A stretch of DNA of 64,000 nucleotides from Effrenium voratum (taxonomy: Eukaryota; Sar; Dinophyceae; Suessiales; Symbiodiniaceae). The notes under the pieces were generated by a model, which worked only from the letters and a program-made list of their open reading frames with translations, had not been told where the DNA came from and did no database searches. This document shows positions 27,201 to 46,555 of this stretch, in pieces. Numbering within the stretch: position 1 is the first letter of the stretch; each line of letters opens with the position of its first letter. A program made the position numbers and the translations under genes. The stretch is from contig CAUJNA010003001.1 of assembly GCA_963377175.1 (NCBI GenBank), positions 1,979,062 through 2,043,061 on the forward strand, written 5' to 3'.

Positions 27201-30200
27201 AGCGCTGCAGCTGCACCGGAGATCTTGGAGCGCAGAACAAGGAGTCCACAGTGGTCACCAGGTTTAGGTCCTGGCACTTTCTGTAGCTCTGTATATGGCT
27301 GTGGGTCAAACATGGGGCCCAAAATGGAACCCTGGTAAATGGAAACAAGGACTAAGTTTAGAATTGACCCCTACCCATATCCCGCAGTTCTCTTTGTTTT
27401 TACAAAAAGCCAACTGGTACCACTACAGTACTTGTTTTCAGTTTTTCTTTTCATGAATGTAAAACTGTGTAGATGCTATATCACCATCGCCAGCAGCCGA
27501 GTCCCAACGACTACTTGGCAACGCAGTCGCAGGGTGCTGGCACTTGCTGGGGCCCATTCCTTCCTTCCCTGAAAAAAAATAGCAAAATGTTGTTCGGCCT
27601 CTGGAAACTTCTCTTGAGCCGCACATGAAGCTTGCCATTGTCCAAGTCAGCGCGTCTTGAAAGAGAAACAGTTTCATGACACTCACTCTAACCTTTTTCA
27701 GTCCCATAAGCCAAAAAGGATTCCAACAGAGCGGATCCAAGATTTGGGGATTTGTGTCAAAACTCAGAGATTCGGACGCCGGCCACAAGCCCATTGGGAC
27801 ATCCCTCTCAGAAAAAGAACGAGGGAGCCACTGCTCACCTGGGAAATCTCAATTCTTCCCTCTTGCGAAGCATCCCCCAAGAGGACATTGAATGAAAACA
27901 CACACACAGATTCAGGTACCCCTTCGTGGTTTGGGATTGGCGGCTTGAAACAGAAAACGGCCCTAAGTGTGACATATTTCCCGAGACCCCCCAGAACGCC
28001 TCCCAGACCCAACTTTGGGGGAAGCAGTCAGATCTCTTGGGAGTGGTTGTAATTTTGACATACCCTCCCACCCACGAACATGGAACTGCACAGATTTTGT
28101 GTAGGGAAACTACGTTCCGCTTGGAAAGGGCGTGTGTGCATGTGTTTGTGCACTTCCATATTGGTTGGTGGGAGGGTACCTAAATCAAGCCCGGGCAAAA
28201 GGTGAGGCTTTAAGTGCCAGGACGAAGACTCTAAATGAGCGTCTCATGTCTTTGTTCTGTTGGCCCCTCTGCACAAAGTTTAACTTTTTGTGGGTTCTGG
28301 AAACCCCCTTCACTTCCAAACAAGTTAAAGTCTAAAGATCCAACCCGTCAAGATGTGCTGAAAAAGATCTCCTGGGAGTAGAACTCCATCATCGCCCCTA
28401 TGCCAAAGACGTCGATGCCGTACTTCGCCTTGATCTCATCGCTCGCCTTTTTCACCGTGGCGGTGGTCTCCCACGCCTGCGGCATCTCGATCACCCCGGG
28501 GCCTCCAATGGCAGGAGCCCGTGTCAGCAGAAACAACAACTCAGTTGTTCAGGGAAAAAAGGGGAACCCTTTTTGGGGAAGTCTTTTTTTGGTGGGGCAG
28601 CCACCAAAAAGAAAAGGAAAAAGGGTGCCACTGAACAACTGAGACAACACGACGGAGACCCGTCAAGTGCCGGTCAATTGGTTAAGAACCAATCTGGATA
28701 CCGATTCTGAATAGTAATCAAATTGCTCAACTTGGATACCAATATGAATACCAATACAACATGCTTGCTTGATCTTGCTTGTGTTCCGTGCTGCGCCTTT
28801 GCGAAACTTCCCACTTTGCCACTGAACTTCCCCGGAAAAGCCCCACGGCCTGTGACGGTGACCGTGCTGACTGAGGGGATCTGCAAATACCGTGCCGCCA
28901 CCATAGCCACTGGCAGGCAGGGATCATAGACGATGACGCTGGCGGGCGGCTGGAGCGCTTGCAAAGCCTTTGAACATGTCGACGTTTCAACAACCCTTTG
29001 GCGTGAAAAAACCTCGGGTGGCCAACCAATTTGGGTGTGACTCAACAAAAAGGTGCCCGAGCTAGCACCTTGGGAAATGGGGCCAAGGACTAAAACCTGC
29101 GTAACCCTAGCTCTTTTGATTCTGAGCCACACCCACTTCGAGCAAGTTGTTCCTTTCATCTTTCAAGGTGGGCAAGTGAAACCAAGCCTTGCATTTCCCT
29201 CCGAGGGCTTTGGGCCATCGGGGCGCTTCCCCGGCCTCGATCACGGCCGGGAGGGTGGCGGCGGCTGTGGGCATCACGCAGCAGGGGAACTTGGTCTCCG
29301 CGGGCGTGGCATCCGGCGGCACGTACTGGGCTTGCTGATCCTCCGTGAGGTGCCTGGGATCCTGACCCGTGCTCGGGCTCCACGAAACTTGGGTGTTGCT
29401 GGGATCCCCCAGCAAGAAGTTATTGTTTTTGCCGGTGAAAAGGAAATATGCCGGGAATCCAAAAAGTTAAAGTCTAAAGATCCAACCCAATAGCAGTAGA
29501 GGAAAGATGACCCAAGAATAACAAATATCTTTCTGACTTTCGAGGTGCAAAACCCATATACAGGGTGTCCTTTTGGTTTCCCATAACCAACCAAGAAACG
29601 TTGCCCTACAAAACACAAACAAAATCACGACGAGCCGCCCGCGCAAATCCTTTTGGAGGAGCTTTAACGAAACCGACGGGATCGATCCATGGCTCGGATC
29701 GGCTCCTGCAGGTAGCGCCACTGCGCGCCGTTGGCCTCAACCACCTCCCGCATCTTCTCCGCCACGAAGAAGGTCACCAGCACCTCCTGTCCAACCCTCC
29801 CAACCCTCCCCGTCCCACTCGCCTGTCGTGGGTGCTGGTACTGGCAACAAGGGAGGCGGCATAAACCTTTCTGGGCGGCTTTTCCATGTCCCAAGAGCCC
29901 TGCAGGTACAAATGGACCAAATTTTGGAGGGTGCCGGTACGTGTGTGTCTTACGAGGCTACCCGTCTTAAGGTTGAATGGGAAACCAACAGGTTTTGTGG
30001 TTGCCCCGGAAACACGAGGTTGCTGGGTTGATCAAGGGAATGCCTAGGTTCAGGGTCCCTCTCAAAGAAGCCCTGATTGATTTGGAGCCAGCTGTGGAGT
30101 TGGTAAAGGAAGCCCTGGTTCTTGAGGGCAATGGTAAACTCCTGAAGCACCGCCATATCCGCCGATTCTCCCCTCAGGTTGCCCCTTAGCACCCAGAAAT

Positions 30201-30467
30201 ACAAGGTGAACCATTTAACCTTTGGGGGCCATGACTAAAAATGGACCAACAGAAGCTACAAGGTCAAAAGGCCGGCTTTGGCCAAGTCCAACTCCGAGAA
30301 AAAACAAGAAAAAAAGAAAAAAAACGCCCATCCGGCGTGCCCGCGTTTGTTTCCCCAGGCCAACCAACCATCGCCTTGTCCCGGAGCTCACGCACCAGCG
30401 CCAGGGTGGGGTTCATGTGCCCCGTGGCCGGGAAGTTCATAAAGACCACGTGCGGCTTGGAGGCCAT
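21285..30467 (-). CDS. UDP-glycosyltransferase-like protein (GT1 family), 12 exons, 460 aa
   Basis: Exons, 5' to 3': 30375-30467, 29706-29786, 29236-29361, 28850-28967, 28372-28502, 27124-27270, 26472-26582, 25485-25631, 24843-24905, 23955-24095, 22578-22682, 21285-21404 (TGA). All join in phase to 460 codons, a usual length for GT-B fold glycosyltransferases. The N terminus has the acceptor-side motif FPATGHMNP with the likely catalytic His17. The C-terminal half has [22 protein letters not shown] and the donor-binding block [15 protein letters not shown] (His344), then [11 protein letters not shown]. Expected role: transfer of a sugar from a nucleotide donor to a small acceptor in the cytosol; the substrate cannot be told. 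No signal peptide is evident. All eleven introns (268-1272 bp) start with GC (8) or GA (3), and ten of eleven acceptors are AG|G. An in-frame ATG upstream at about 30575 would add a low-complexity Pro-rich segment; 30467 fits family starts better. Confidence 0.88.
24350..24463. repeat. Short element with terminal inverted repeats, copy 2
   Basis: Begins GGGGTTGATCA and ends TGATCAACCCC, like the element at 5495-5620. It lies inside the UGT intron between exons 9 and 10. Confidence 0.65.
24591..24712. repeat. Dispersed repeat (ACCCAGAGGCTCCTGGG family), copy 1
   Basis: Shares ACCCAGAGGCTCCTGGG, GACCCGACCCC, CTCAAAACCAGG-TGTTTGAAGGCC and AAATCAATCG with 41850-41958. Intronic in the UGT gene. 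Confidence 0.65.
28276..28346. repeat. Dispersed repeat (AAAGTTTAACTT family)
   Basis: AAAGTTTAACTTTTTGTGGG is followed after about 50 bp by AAGTTAAAGTCTAAAGATCC, giving short inverted ends. Related sequence lies at 31157-31220, near 11406 and, as a single end, near 29466. Confidence 0.5.
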
Positions 30468-31206
30468 AGCGCCACGGTCCCACGGTGCGCTTCGCTTCGC
30501 TTCGCCACCCGGGGGCGGGGGCGGGGGGGAAAAGGAGGTGTTCGCTGCGCGGGATTGCGCTTGAGCCATGGGCAATGGTTCTGTTCCCTAAGCACCTGGC
30601 AGGACTTGATGAGCTGTATTTGTTTCCCTGGCGGTCTGGCTGCGTCAGAGTTCCCTGCTCAAGCCTTTAACCTTTGGTGTGTCCTTCCGATGTGCTTGCT
30701 TTAACCCAAAGTGATGTACAAAAAGGGAGGTGGTGTTGTCTAAGTTCTCCATTTCGGGTTTCTGTTGGGTCTTTTTCGAAACGGGAGCCTCCGATTCGTT
30801 TTCTGTTTGAACACCCAAATACCCGCAACCTTTTGACCCTAGCATTTATGTCAGGTCTCTTTGCTTTGGAGCCCAGATTCTGCATTTAGTCGGTTCGTCG
30901 TAGATACGCAAGCAGCAGGGGTGTTGAACGGCAGAATCATGCAGGTTTGTTGAATGGAAGGCCAAGGACATGTCGCACAAAGGGGCACCTTCAAGTAGGC
31001 ACACTGTTGCGTACCGTCCAACAAGTGAGTTTGACCCCTTCAAAACACGAACCCATCCTCAAGGAGTACTTGGGCTTTCTGGGTAAGCTTCGAACAGAAG
31101 AACTCAAACCTGTGATGGAAAACAAAACACCTGGGCTGTCCAAACTGATCCCCTGCTAAAAGTTTAACTTGTGGGTTGGAAGGAAACCCAAGCACCAAAG
31201 CACTTC
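30468..31206. other. Spacer upstream of the UGT start
   Basis: No exon is recognised. It contains a C/G-rich stretch near 30507-30530 and the AAAGTTTAACTT repeat at about 31157. It should hold the 5' UTR and promoter of the UGT gene and the 3' UTR of the coiled-coil gene. Confidence 0.4.
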
Positions 31207-31520
31207 AAAGTCTAAACTCCAACGGAACCAACCGCCCTGAGAATCTGAAAGAACAAGGACCGAGACGTCCTGAAAACCAAAAAATAACGAAGCAAGCGGA
31301 CGCCCTGCAAGCCTGAAAGCCCAAGGAAGCAGACGCCCTGAAAACCTAAAACCCGACGAGCCGTACGCCCCAAAAACCTAGCAACCGAAGGAACCGGATG
31401 CCCTACAAGCCAAATCCAAGGAACCGGACGCCCTAAAAACCGGGAAAAAACGACGAACCGGACACCCTAAGAACCTAAAAACCCGACGAACCAAACACCC
31501 TAAGAACCAAAAAACCCTGT
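31207..31520. repeat. Degenerate tandem repeat, unit about 33 bp
   Basis: Imperfect repeats of a unit like CGACGAACCGGACACCCTAA plus GAACCTAAAAACC run through the segment. In the minus strand one frame reads repeated FLGC-VRR-F blocks, a by-product of the repeat. Units are diverged, so it is an old minisatellite. Confidence 0.6.
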
Positions 31521-31529
31521 TGAACAGGA

Positions 31530-31634
31530 CGACTCGCTGGGAAAGGCCCAACAATTCGGCGCGCCACATGAGAATCGCATATCGCGCTCTCGAGGATCCG
31601 GCATCGCATCGAAGAACTGAGCAGCACCTCGGTG
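31530..31634 (-). other. Possible 3' exon of the coiled-coil gene
   Basis: The acceptor ACCGAG|GTG at 31634 opens a frame reading VLLSSSMRCRILESAI in phase 0. Other phases are open too (for example AAQFFDAMPDPRERDMRF). Its link to the exon at 31976-32089 is unproven. Confidence 0.3.
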
Positions 31635-31975
31635 GTCTCGAAATTTGACTACCCATGTTGGGCTGGTTCTCTCATGGTTTCCCTTGGAAGCCAAGCCAAA
31701 CCAGGCACCAACTCCCAAAGCAACAAGCAACCCACCATTTTTCAAATACCCTCCCCTCCACTAACATAGCACCGGGTACCAACGCACCGGGTACCCAACA
31801 AATCGGGTACCAACTTATTCTAGCCTCTCTACTGGAGAACCTAAGAATATCTGTTAGTTTCCCCTGGGGGTTTTAAAGGGAAGCGATTTCACTACTGGAA
31901 GGACTTTTGTTTTTTTTCTTTTTGTTTTCCTCCCAGGGGACTTAAGCGAATGGAGCATTGGGCGAAGCAACTCGC

Positions 31976-40936
<8,961 letters not shown>

Positions 40937-41849
40937 CTGGCTGTCAAATCTGGTGGCTTGGTTCTGTGAATGGGTGTGGCTCAGCACGTGGAACATGGCA
41001 CCGTGGTAAATTGAAACAATGACCAAAAGCTGCCTAAAGCCCTAGCTCTTCATTTGTGAGTCGTACCCAAACAGGAAGCCTTACAAAGGTTGTCTAGACT
41101 ACTGAGCCCCTAACCCTAAGCAAGAGGATGGCACATATTGAGACTACTTGAAAGGAACAGTAAAGGCAAACCACTTATTATAGATATCTATTTTCTCAAA
41201 GTGGAATCCACCCGAATTTTTCTATGGACTGCCAAAAAAGGGGACCCTCTAGGTTTTGGATATGTCTTTTCTGCCACGTCACGCTAACCCTGGATGGAAA
41301 AGATCCTTGGCTCGGTGGAGTCATAATCAAAACATATCCCGGGTTTTAATTTGTGGCTCAGTTGTGACGCATGCCAAACTGCAAGCAAATTATTAGATCA
41401 CTGGTCTTTGACAGCTGGATCATTCGCCTCCCAACCAAGGAAGCAGCTTTGCCAAGGGTTCAAAATTGAAACCTTTCGCAAGCTAGCCGCTTCCCATGGA
41501 TCTAAAGAAGCATGTTTAAGCGTGTGCCACAAAACACAAACAACAACTCTCAACATGAGCGATGATTGGGTCTCACTGCTCCAAGTCTTTTGAGGCAATG
41601 CGAACACAAAGGCAGCCACCCCAGCAGTTCAAGGCCATGCTCACTGGGGCATTACAAATAGAATATATATATATATGTGTTCGGATCGGCCATACACCAA
41701 CACGTCAAAGGTCGGCAGGCCAACGGAGACATGCAATAAGTTCAACCTTGGGAAGTATCTGATTTCGATTTGGAACGGGTTGCTTCTATTTGCTTAATCA
41801 TATGTATTCAAATCTTTTCCCTGGTTGGTTTTAAAAGGAATTTATCACT

Positions 41850-41958
41850 ACCCAGAGGCTCCTGGGAACTTTCAATGGACCCGACCCCTCCATTCCCCGG
41901 AGGTTGGTCTCAAAACCAGGATGTTTGAAGGCCCTAAATCAATCGAATTGGAGCCTCG
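41850..41958. repeat. Dispersed repeat (ACCCAGAGGCTCCTGGG family), copy 2
   Basis: See 24591-24712; the two are clearly alignable but diverged. Confidence 0.65.
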
Positions 41959-41969
41959 CAGCGCGTACC

Positions 41970-42066
41970 CCCAGTGAGCATCCCAATCCAACCACTAAAA
42001 CAGACTCAAATGGGTGGTGAATTCACCTACCCCAAAATGGTACCATTGGTTTTGACCCACAGCCAT
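41970..42066. repeat. Dispersed repeat family A, copy 5
   Basis: GTGAGCATCCCAATCC, AATGGGTGGTGAATTCACC, AATGGTACCATTGGTTTTG and CCCACAGCCA, nearly identical in its cores to copy 1. Confidence 0.7.
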
Positions 42067-42379
42067 TTGGATAAACAGCCCAGCGGAGAAAGGCTGTGTT
42101 TGTTCTTGTTGGCACGTCTCCTCCGCTTTGAGCACCCAAAACCCTACCGAAAGGTTGACGGTCACCAAGGCTTTGTATGGCCGGTACTATAACTACATAG
42201 CTGTTGCCCAGCCAAAACACATAATTTAAATCTTGGCGACTTTGAGTGAACCTTACAATGAAACTTTGACGTATGTTTCAACAAGAATCCCTATTGGTCT
42301 CATGAAACCAGGCACCAGGTGGGTGTGTCAAAGTACAGGAACGCAACAAACTGTGAGTTTTTCCTGTCGCCAATTAACA

Positions 42380-42800
42380 TGGAGCCTGACAGGGGCTCCC
42401 TTTAAAAGGTGCGGTTTTGGGCGAACACGAAGTAGCCCAGGGAATCAAAGAGGTACACGTAATCCACGAAGTACCAAAAGAACCCAGTCTCAACGCACAA
42501 TGGAGAAGGTGCTGATGACCAGGTTGTGGGAGTGACAGTTGAAGAAGATCAGGTTTGGGGAGGTTAGAAATGGGATTGCAAAACAGTAGTTTGAGGGACA
42601 GGCCCAAGAACACCTCGACGGCCCACCGAACACCTCCTACCCCCAAAGCGCCGCGGCACCACAAAGCCTTTTGCGGTGACGAAGAGCGATGCCAGGATAT
42701 GGCGTTCGCACGCGAGTCCGAGGGGAACTTGACGGGAGTTCCCAAAAACTTGAGCCAAACGGCCATTCGGCCGTTTTGCCACATGATGAAACAACACGTG
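42380..42800 (-). pseudogene. Probable processed pseudogene of a membrane protein
   Basis: Hydrophobic coding-like segments follow one another without an intron but in different frames: RHILASLFVTAKGFVV, VRWAVEVFLGLSLKLLF, FFNCHSHNLVISTFSI, then ETGFFWYFVDYVYLFDSLGY. At least two small frameshifts are needed to read through. On the same strand at 42749-42770, just upstream of the hydrophobic part, lies GCCGTTTGGCTCAAG, which closely resembles the 3' end of the dinoflagellate spliced leader. An intronless, frameshifted body with a leader relic suggests retroposition of a trans-spliced mRNA. The protein family is not recognised. Alternatively it is an exon of an unknown gene with assembly indels. 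Confidence 0.4.
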
Positions 42801-43447
42801 AACAAAACACACCCCCCTCATCCGATATCTGGACGAGAGAAAGGATGCGAGACAGTTGAGTTCACGACGAAAGGGACCAACCAAAAATGCCGGTGTCAAC
42901 TCAGAGGTGAGCCAAACGGCATCACCTGGGCCCCAGTTAAAATCCCGCCACCACCCCGAATTATCGGGGCGACAGGATTATTTGACGAGTGGACCACATG
43001 AGTGAACAAAGACATATTGGAGGAACCAGACGAAGATTCCTCTCGTGCCGTTCATGCGTTGTCATAGGACGACACCATGCGGAGGGGGACCCTATCTGGA
43101 TCACCGCGCCTCACTGCACGCCGTGGAGTGGTTGGAAGAGTAGTCGAGTTGGGAGGAAATTAGAAACGGAAGTTCCGAAATTGGTGTGAAAATATCCGGC
43201 TACGGCCGGCCCGGCACTTCTAGTGCGGTCACAGCCTCACACAGGATCGCCAGGGGAACCGTCTCCGGCGCGCACGGCAGCGGTGCGGGAGGGACACGAG
43301 CAACGCCGGATCAGCGGTACAGGGCAATGGAGACCATCACCCCCAGCAGCGCCGCATGGGCGAGAGGAGGACCGGCGCGGTCGCGTTTTTCGGCGACACA
43401 CGTACTATCCTCGCCCTTCTAAGGCGGATGCTGATTGCGGTACCCGC
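42801..43447. other. Right flank, possible 3' end or LTR region of the retroelement
   Basis: After the last minus-strand stop at 43448 there is a purine-rich AGAAGGGCGAGGA (minus strand, about 43417-43429), followed by TGTGTCGCCG near 43400. This could be a polypurine tract and LTR start, but the partner LTR would lie outside the window, so neither an LTR nor a target duplication can be shown. No gene is seen. Confidence 0.3.
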
Positions 43448-46400
43448 CTACCACCCTGAACCAGGTTCTTCCCGGTCCCTGGGCACGTCGTCTCTCCGGC
43501 GTCCACCACGGTCACCTCGATCACCTCCTCCATCCCGACGGCGATCCTCACCACCACCCCTATTGTGGTCACCAGCCGGAGGTCGGCGAGGCGGAGGGGG
43601 ATCTGATTGGTGACGTCGGTCATCCCTGCGCCGGTCCCGGTGGCGATCGCGACGGTCATCACCCGGGTCATCACGTCCGCGGCGCTCATCTCGCCCCGGA
43701 CCGCGCCTCTCGGAGGTCTCCTCATGACGTGGAGGAGGTCGGCGATCATCGCGTCGGCCTCCGCGGGTATCCCTGCCACGATCATCCCTTTGTCGGGGCG
43801 GGCCAGGATCCTCGCGTCCACCTTTGCCAGGTCGATGTTTTCCTCGACCCTTCCCCTCACCCTTAGGACCGCGACGATCCTCGCGGGCCCCAAGCGCGGT
43901 CCTCGACCGATCGTCATCTCGGCGGGGCCGCGACTCATTTGCCGCACGAGTGGTCCGAGGCACACCCGGGGGAAGCTCCCACTCGTCGTTGTCGTCATCG
44001 CGCGGGTCATAGCCGCCATGGCCGCCCAAGGAACCGGTGGCATCCCGTGGTGGGGACGCAGGAGTTCCGGGACCGCCCGATCGAAGACGAACTCGGGGAG
44101 TCGCGTCCTCGCCGGTAAAAGGATCCTTCTGGGTGTAGAAACCCTTGGTCCTGCCCCTTCTCTCCCCACCTTCCACACCGCTTCTCGCGGGGACCGGGGA
44201 TGGACGGGCAGGCATGCTCTTAGAGCTGGGTTGCCCGCTAGGCGGGACCTGAACGCCCCCCTGCCCTTTTTCGGGCGCGGGGACCCGACCACGAGATGTC
44301 CTCCTGGCCTTGGGTTGGTCGGACTCACCCTCCAGCTCGGACTCGGTGTCAGGGACACGAGTATTGATGGCCATGTCCTCTTCCTCAAACGGATCCCCAG
44401 TCGTTGTAACGCCTGCCGCAATGGGAGCGGGAGGAGGAGGAGGAGGAGTTGGCACAGCATCGCCAGAACTGACGCCTGCATGCGACACCACGGGAGTCTC
44501 CGGTTCTACCGGGACAGGCGGCGCAGGAGGAGCCGGGGGCGGTGGCGGAGGGGGAGGGATCTCCTCCTCGTCGTCGCCCATGGGCTCGTCAAGGTCGTCA
44601 GGCTTCTCGTCATCTTCGTGCGAAGAACCATCCGATCCCAGCTCATCCTCCGCTGATCCAGCAAAGTCGGGCTCGTCTTCGTCCTTCACGCCGGGGCCTG
44701 GTGTAAGGCGAATTCCGGGTCGATGGCGATCGCGGGGTCGGAAGCGGTATTTCCTTGGTACAGGGTCGGACAGCTCCTGTTTGATGTCATCCTGGGTTTG
44801 AGGACGGTCGGCCAAGCAGGTGTCGTAGGCAACGGTGGACGTCCGGTAGATCAGATCGTCCATACTGCTGAGGTCGTTGAGGGTGTAGACGTACCCCTTC
44901 TTAATGCCTTCCCGTATCGCGTCCATAGCCCGTTTGAGGCGCGCGGCAGGATCGAACCCGGCCTTTCTCCGCATGGCCTGCAATATCCCGCAGTGCTGTG
45001 CGAGCAGCCCCACCTGGAACTTGAACCCCTCCCCGGACACATCGTTGGGGAGTATCGGAGAAAGGTGTCCTGTTCTCAGCCCAATGATATGGGCCTCAAG
45101 AATGTAGTAGGACGTGTAAAAGCCGCACCGGTTGGCGTTGAAGTTTGCGGTGGTTAGGCGTCTGCCCCACTCAGCCGCATATCCCTCATATTCTTCGAAG
45201 AATTCGGGGACGGAGCTCCCGTTGAAGGCAAGACCCCTTACCAAGATCGCCTTTGCTACCCACTCTTCCACGTTGTGGTCGACCGTGTCACGGTATTTGC
45301 CGTCAAGGACTTCGTCTCGGAGCGAGTCGTGAAGTTTTCGGAAAATGCCATCCACGTCCTCTTTGTCAAGGTACTTAGGAGGCCGCATCCCAGACATCAA
45401 CAAGGACCGGGCATCGACGGCGGGACTCTGCGAGTAGAGGGCCATTCCGATGGCGTTGGCGTCTGCGTTGTTCCACAGAGCGGGGACGAAGCCCTCGTAT
45501 TTTGCCAGCCAGGGAGGAATCACCCCGTCGGTGCTCGCTATCGTGCGAGGGCCGCCGTTCGTGTCTCCGGTGGGCAGGACGCCCTCATAGAAGATGGGAA
45601 GGTAGCAGGCGGTGCACAGGTGAGCGCCGACCGGGTGGGCCGTCATGCACCTATGGCATGGAACGGACACCACCTCGCGGATATGTTCCGTCTTGGTGAT
45701 CTGATGATACTTCTCCATCTCGTCCCGACACTTCCTCGGGTTATCACTCACGGAGTTGAGGAAGTTGGGCGGATAGCACCAAGGCCTCAGGTAAATGATG
45801 GAGCAGTCCTCCTTGAAGTAGACGCATCTCCAGTACCCGATCGCGATGTTCTCGCGCGATGCAAAGGTACCCTGACGAGTAATATGCATGCCCCCATTTT
45901 CCATGGAGAAGAAACGTGCATCGATAGCCATGACCACATATCGGGGATCGCTCCTTTGGCGTCGACCCGAGGTGTGCAGCTCCGTCACATTGCTGTCGGT
46001 GATGCGGTCGACAGTGTCGTTGGGGCATTCTCCGTGATCGCGGAGGGATTGATACTCATCCGGCCGAGAGGGAAGGAGCTCGATCAGAGCTCGCCCACCC
46101 CGAATGATCGCCCCACGTTCTACGTAGAGCCGATACATTCGGAGAGGCACCACCTTGTAGAGTGTCTTGGGAACCACCTTGGAGGTGATAGGAAGACAAA
46201 CAGGGCTCTCGTAGAGCATGTATTGGTATCGTTCACGAAATGCCCGGTAATCAGTGTCGGATCCGATCTCAAGCGACCTTACCGCCGCTATGCGGGCGGA
46301 ACCAGGCAGCAACCGACGCTCCTTGTCACGAATGACGGTGATGATGATCTCGAACATTCCCACCCCATCTTCGAGAAAGGAAGACAGGAGGTACGAAGAA

Positions 46401-46555
46401 AAAGCATCCTCAGACTCGACGCTGGTCCCGAAGTAGTGGCTCAGGAACTTCTTCAGTTGTATCACCGAAGTAACGTTCCCTCCCGCTGGCAGACGAGGCC
46501 TCCAACTCTGGGTCCTTGACTGCACCTGCATTTCCAGGCTGCACAGCTGTTCCAC
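43448..46555 (-). CDS. Unknown protein with zinc-binding motif and Arg/Asp-rich tail (3' block, last frame)
   Basis: 1035 codons from the first ATG. Residues 1-600 look globular, with a Cys pattern CHRCMTAHPVGAHLCTAC near residue 300 that could bind zinc. A long acidic and Pro-rich linker follows (runs of P after DDEEEI), then a tail from about residue 870 made of R, D, G and P (RRDD, RGG-like), typical of disordered nucleic-acid binding. I do not recognise the family. The preceding frame (46410-46922) overlaps by 146 bases, and its sense-like sequence passes into this one near 46465, so the natural start may be further upstream through a frame change rather than the ATG at 46555. Confidence 0.6.
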   Translation of the reverse strand: MEQLCSLEMQVQSRTQSWRPRLPAGGNVTSVIQLKKFLSHYFGTSVESEDAFSSYLLSSFLEDGVGMFEIIITVIRDKERRLLPGSARIAAVRSLEIGSDTDYRAFRERYQYMLYESPVCLPITSKVVPKTLYKVVPLRMYRLYVERGAIIRGGRALIELLPSRPDEYQSLRDHGECPNDTVDRITDSNVTELHTSGRRQRSDPRYVVMAIDARFFSMENGGMHITRQGTFASRENIAIGYWRCVYFKEDCSIIYLRPWCYPPNFLNSVSDNPRKCRDEMEKYHQITKTEHIREVVSVPCHRCMTAHPVGAHLCTACYLPIFYEGVLPTGDTNGGPRTIASTDGVIPPWLAKYEGFVPALWNNADANAIGMALYSQSPAVDARSLLMSGMRPPKYLDKEDVDGIFRKLHDSLRDEVLDGKYRDTVDHNVEEWVAKAILVRGLAFNGSSVPEFFEEYEGYAAEWGRRLTTANFNANRCGFYTSYYILEAHIIGLRTGHLSPILPNDVSGEGFKFQVGLLAQHCGILQAMRRKAGFDPAARLKRAMDAIREGIKKGYVYTLNDLSSMDDLIYRTSTVAYDTCLADRPQTQDDIKQELSDPVPRKYRFRPRDRHRPGIRLTPGPGVKDEDEPDFAGSAEDELGSDGSSHEDDEKPDDLDEPMGDDEEEIPPPPPPPPAPPAPPVPVEPETPVVSHAGVSSGDAVPTPPPPPPAPIAAGVTTTGDPFEEEDMAINTRVPDTESELEGESDQPKARRTSRGRVPAPEKGQGGVQVPPSGQPSSKSMPARPSPVPARSGVEGGERRGRTKGFYTQKDPFTGEDATPRVRLRSGGPGTPASPPRDATGSLGGHGGYDPRDDDNDEWELPPGVPRTTRAANESRPRRDDDRSRTALGAREDRRGPKGEGKGRGKHRPGKGGREDPGPPRQRDDRGRDTRGGRRDDRRPPPRHEETSERRGPGRDERRGRDDPGDDRRDRHRDRRRDDRRHQSDPPPPRRPPAGDHNRGGGEDRRRDGGGDRGDRGGRRRDDVPRDREEPGSGW

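Larger units (their letters stand above)
40937..42379. other. Stretch with repeats, no supported exon
   Basis: Contains two dispersed repeats (listed separately) and a short (AT)n at about 41661. Upstream exons of the coiled-coil gene should be here, but none is convincing; a weak candidate near 42080-42130 reads ETCQQEQTQ. Confidence 0.4.

Noticed and set aside
30563..30576. Second possible spliced-leader relic (CATGGCTCAAG) upstream of the UGT start
   Set aside because: Only 9 contiguous bases match; expected by chance in a window of this size.
45275..46519. Long plus-strand frame (414 codons), with others at 47135-48385, 48913-49653 and 43607-44656
   Set aside because: They are antisense to the minus-strand frames with low-complexity or unnatural composition. 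The high GC content of the sense strand removes stops from the antisense.
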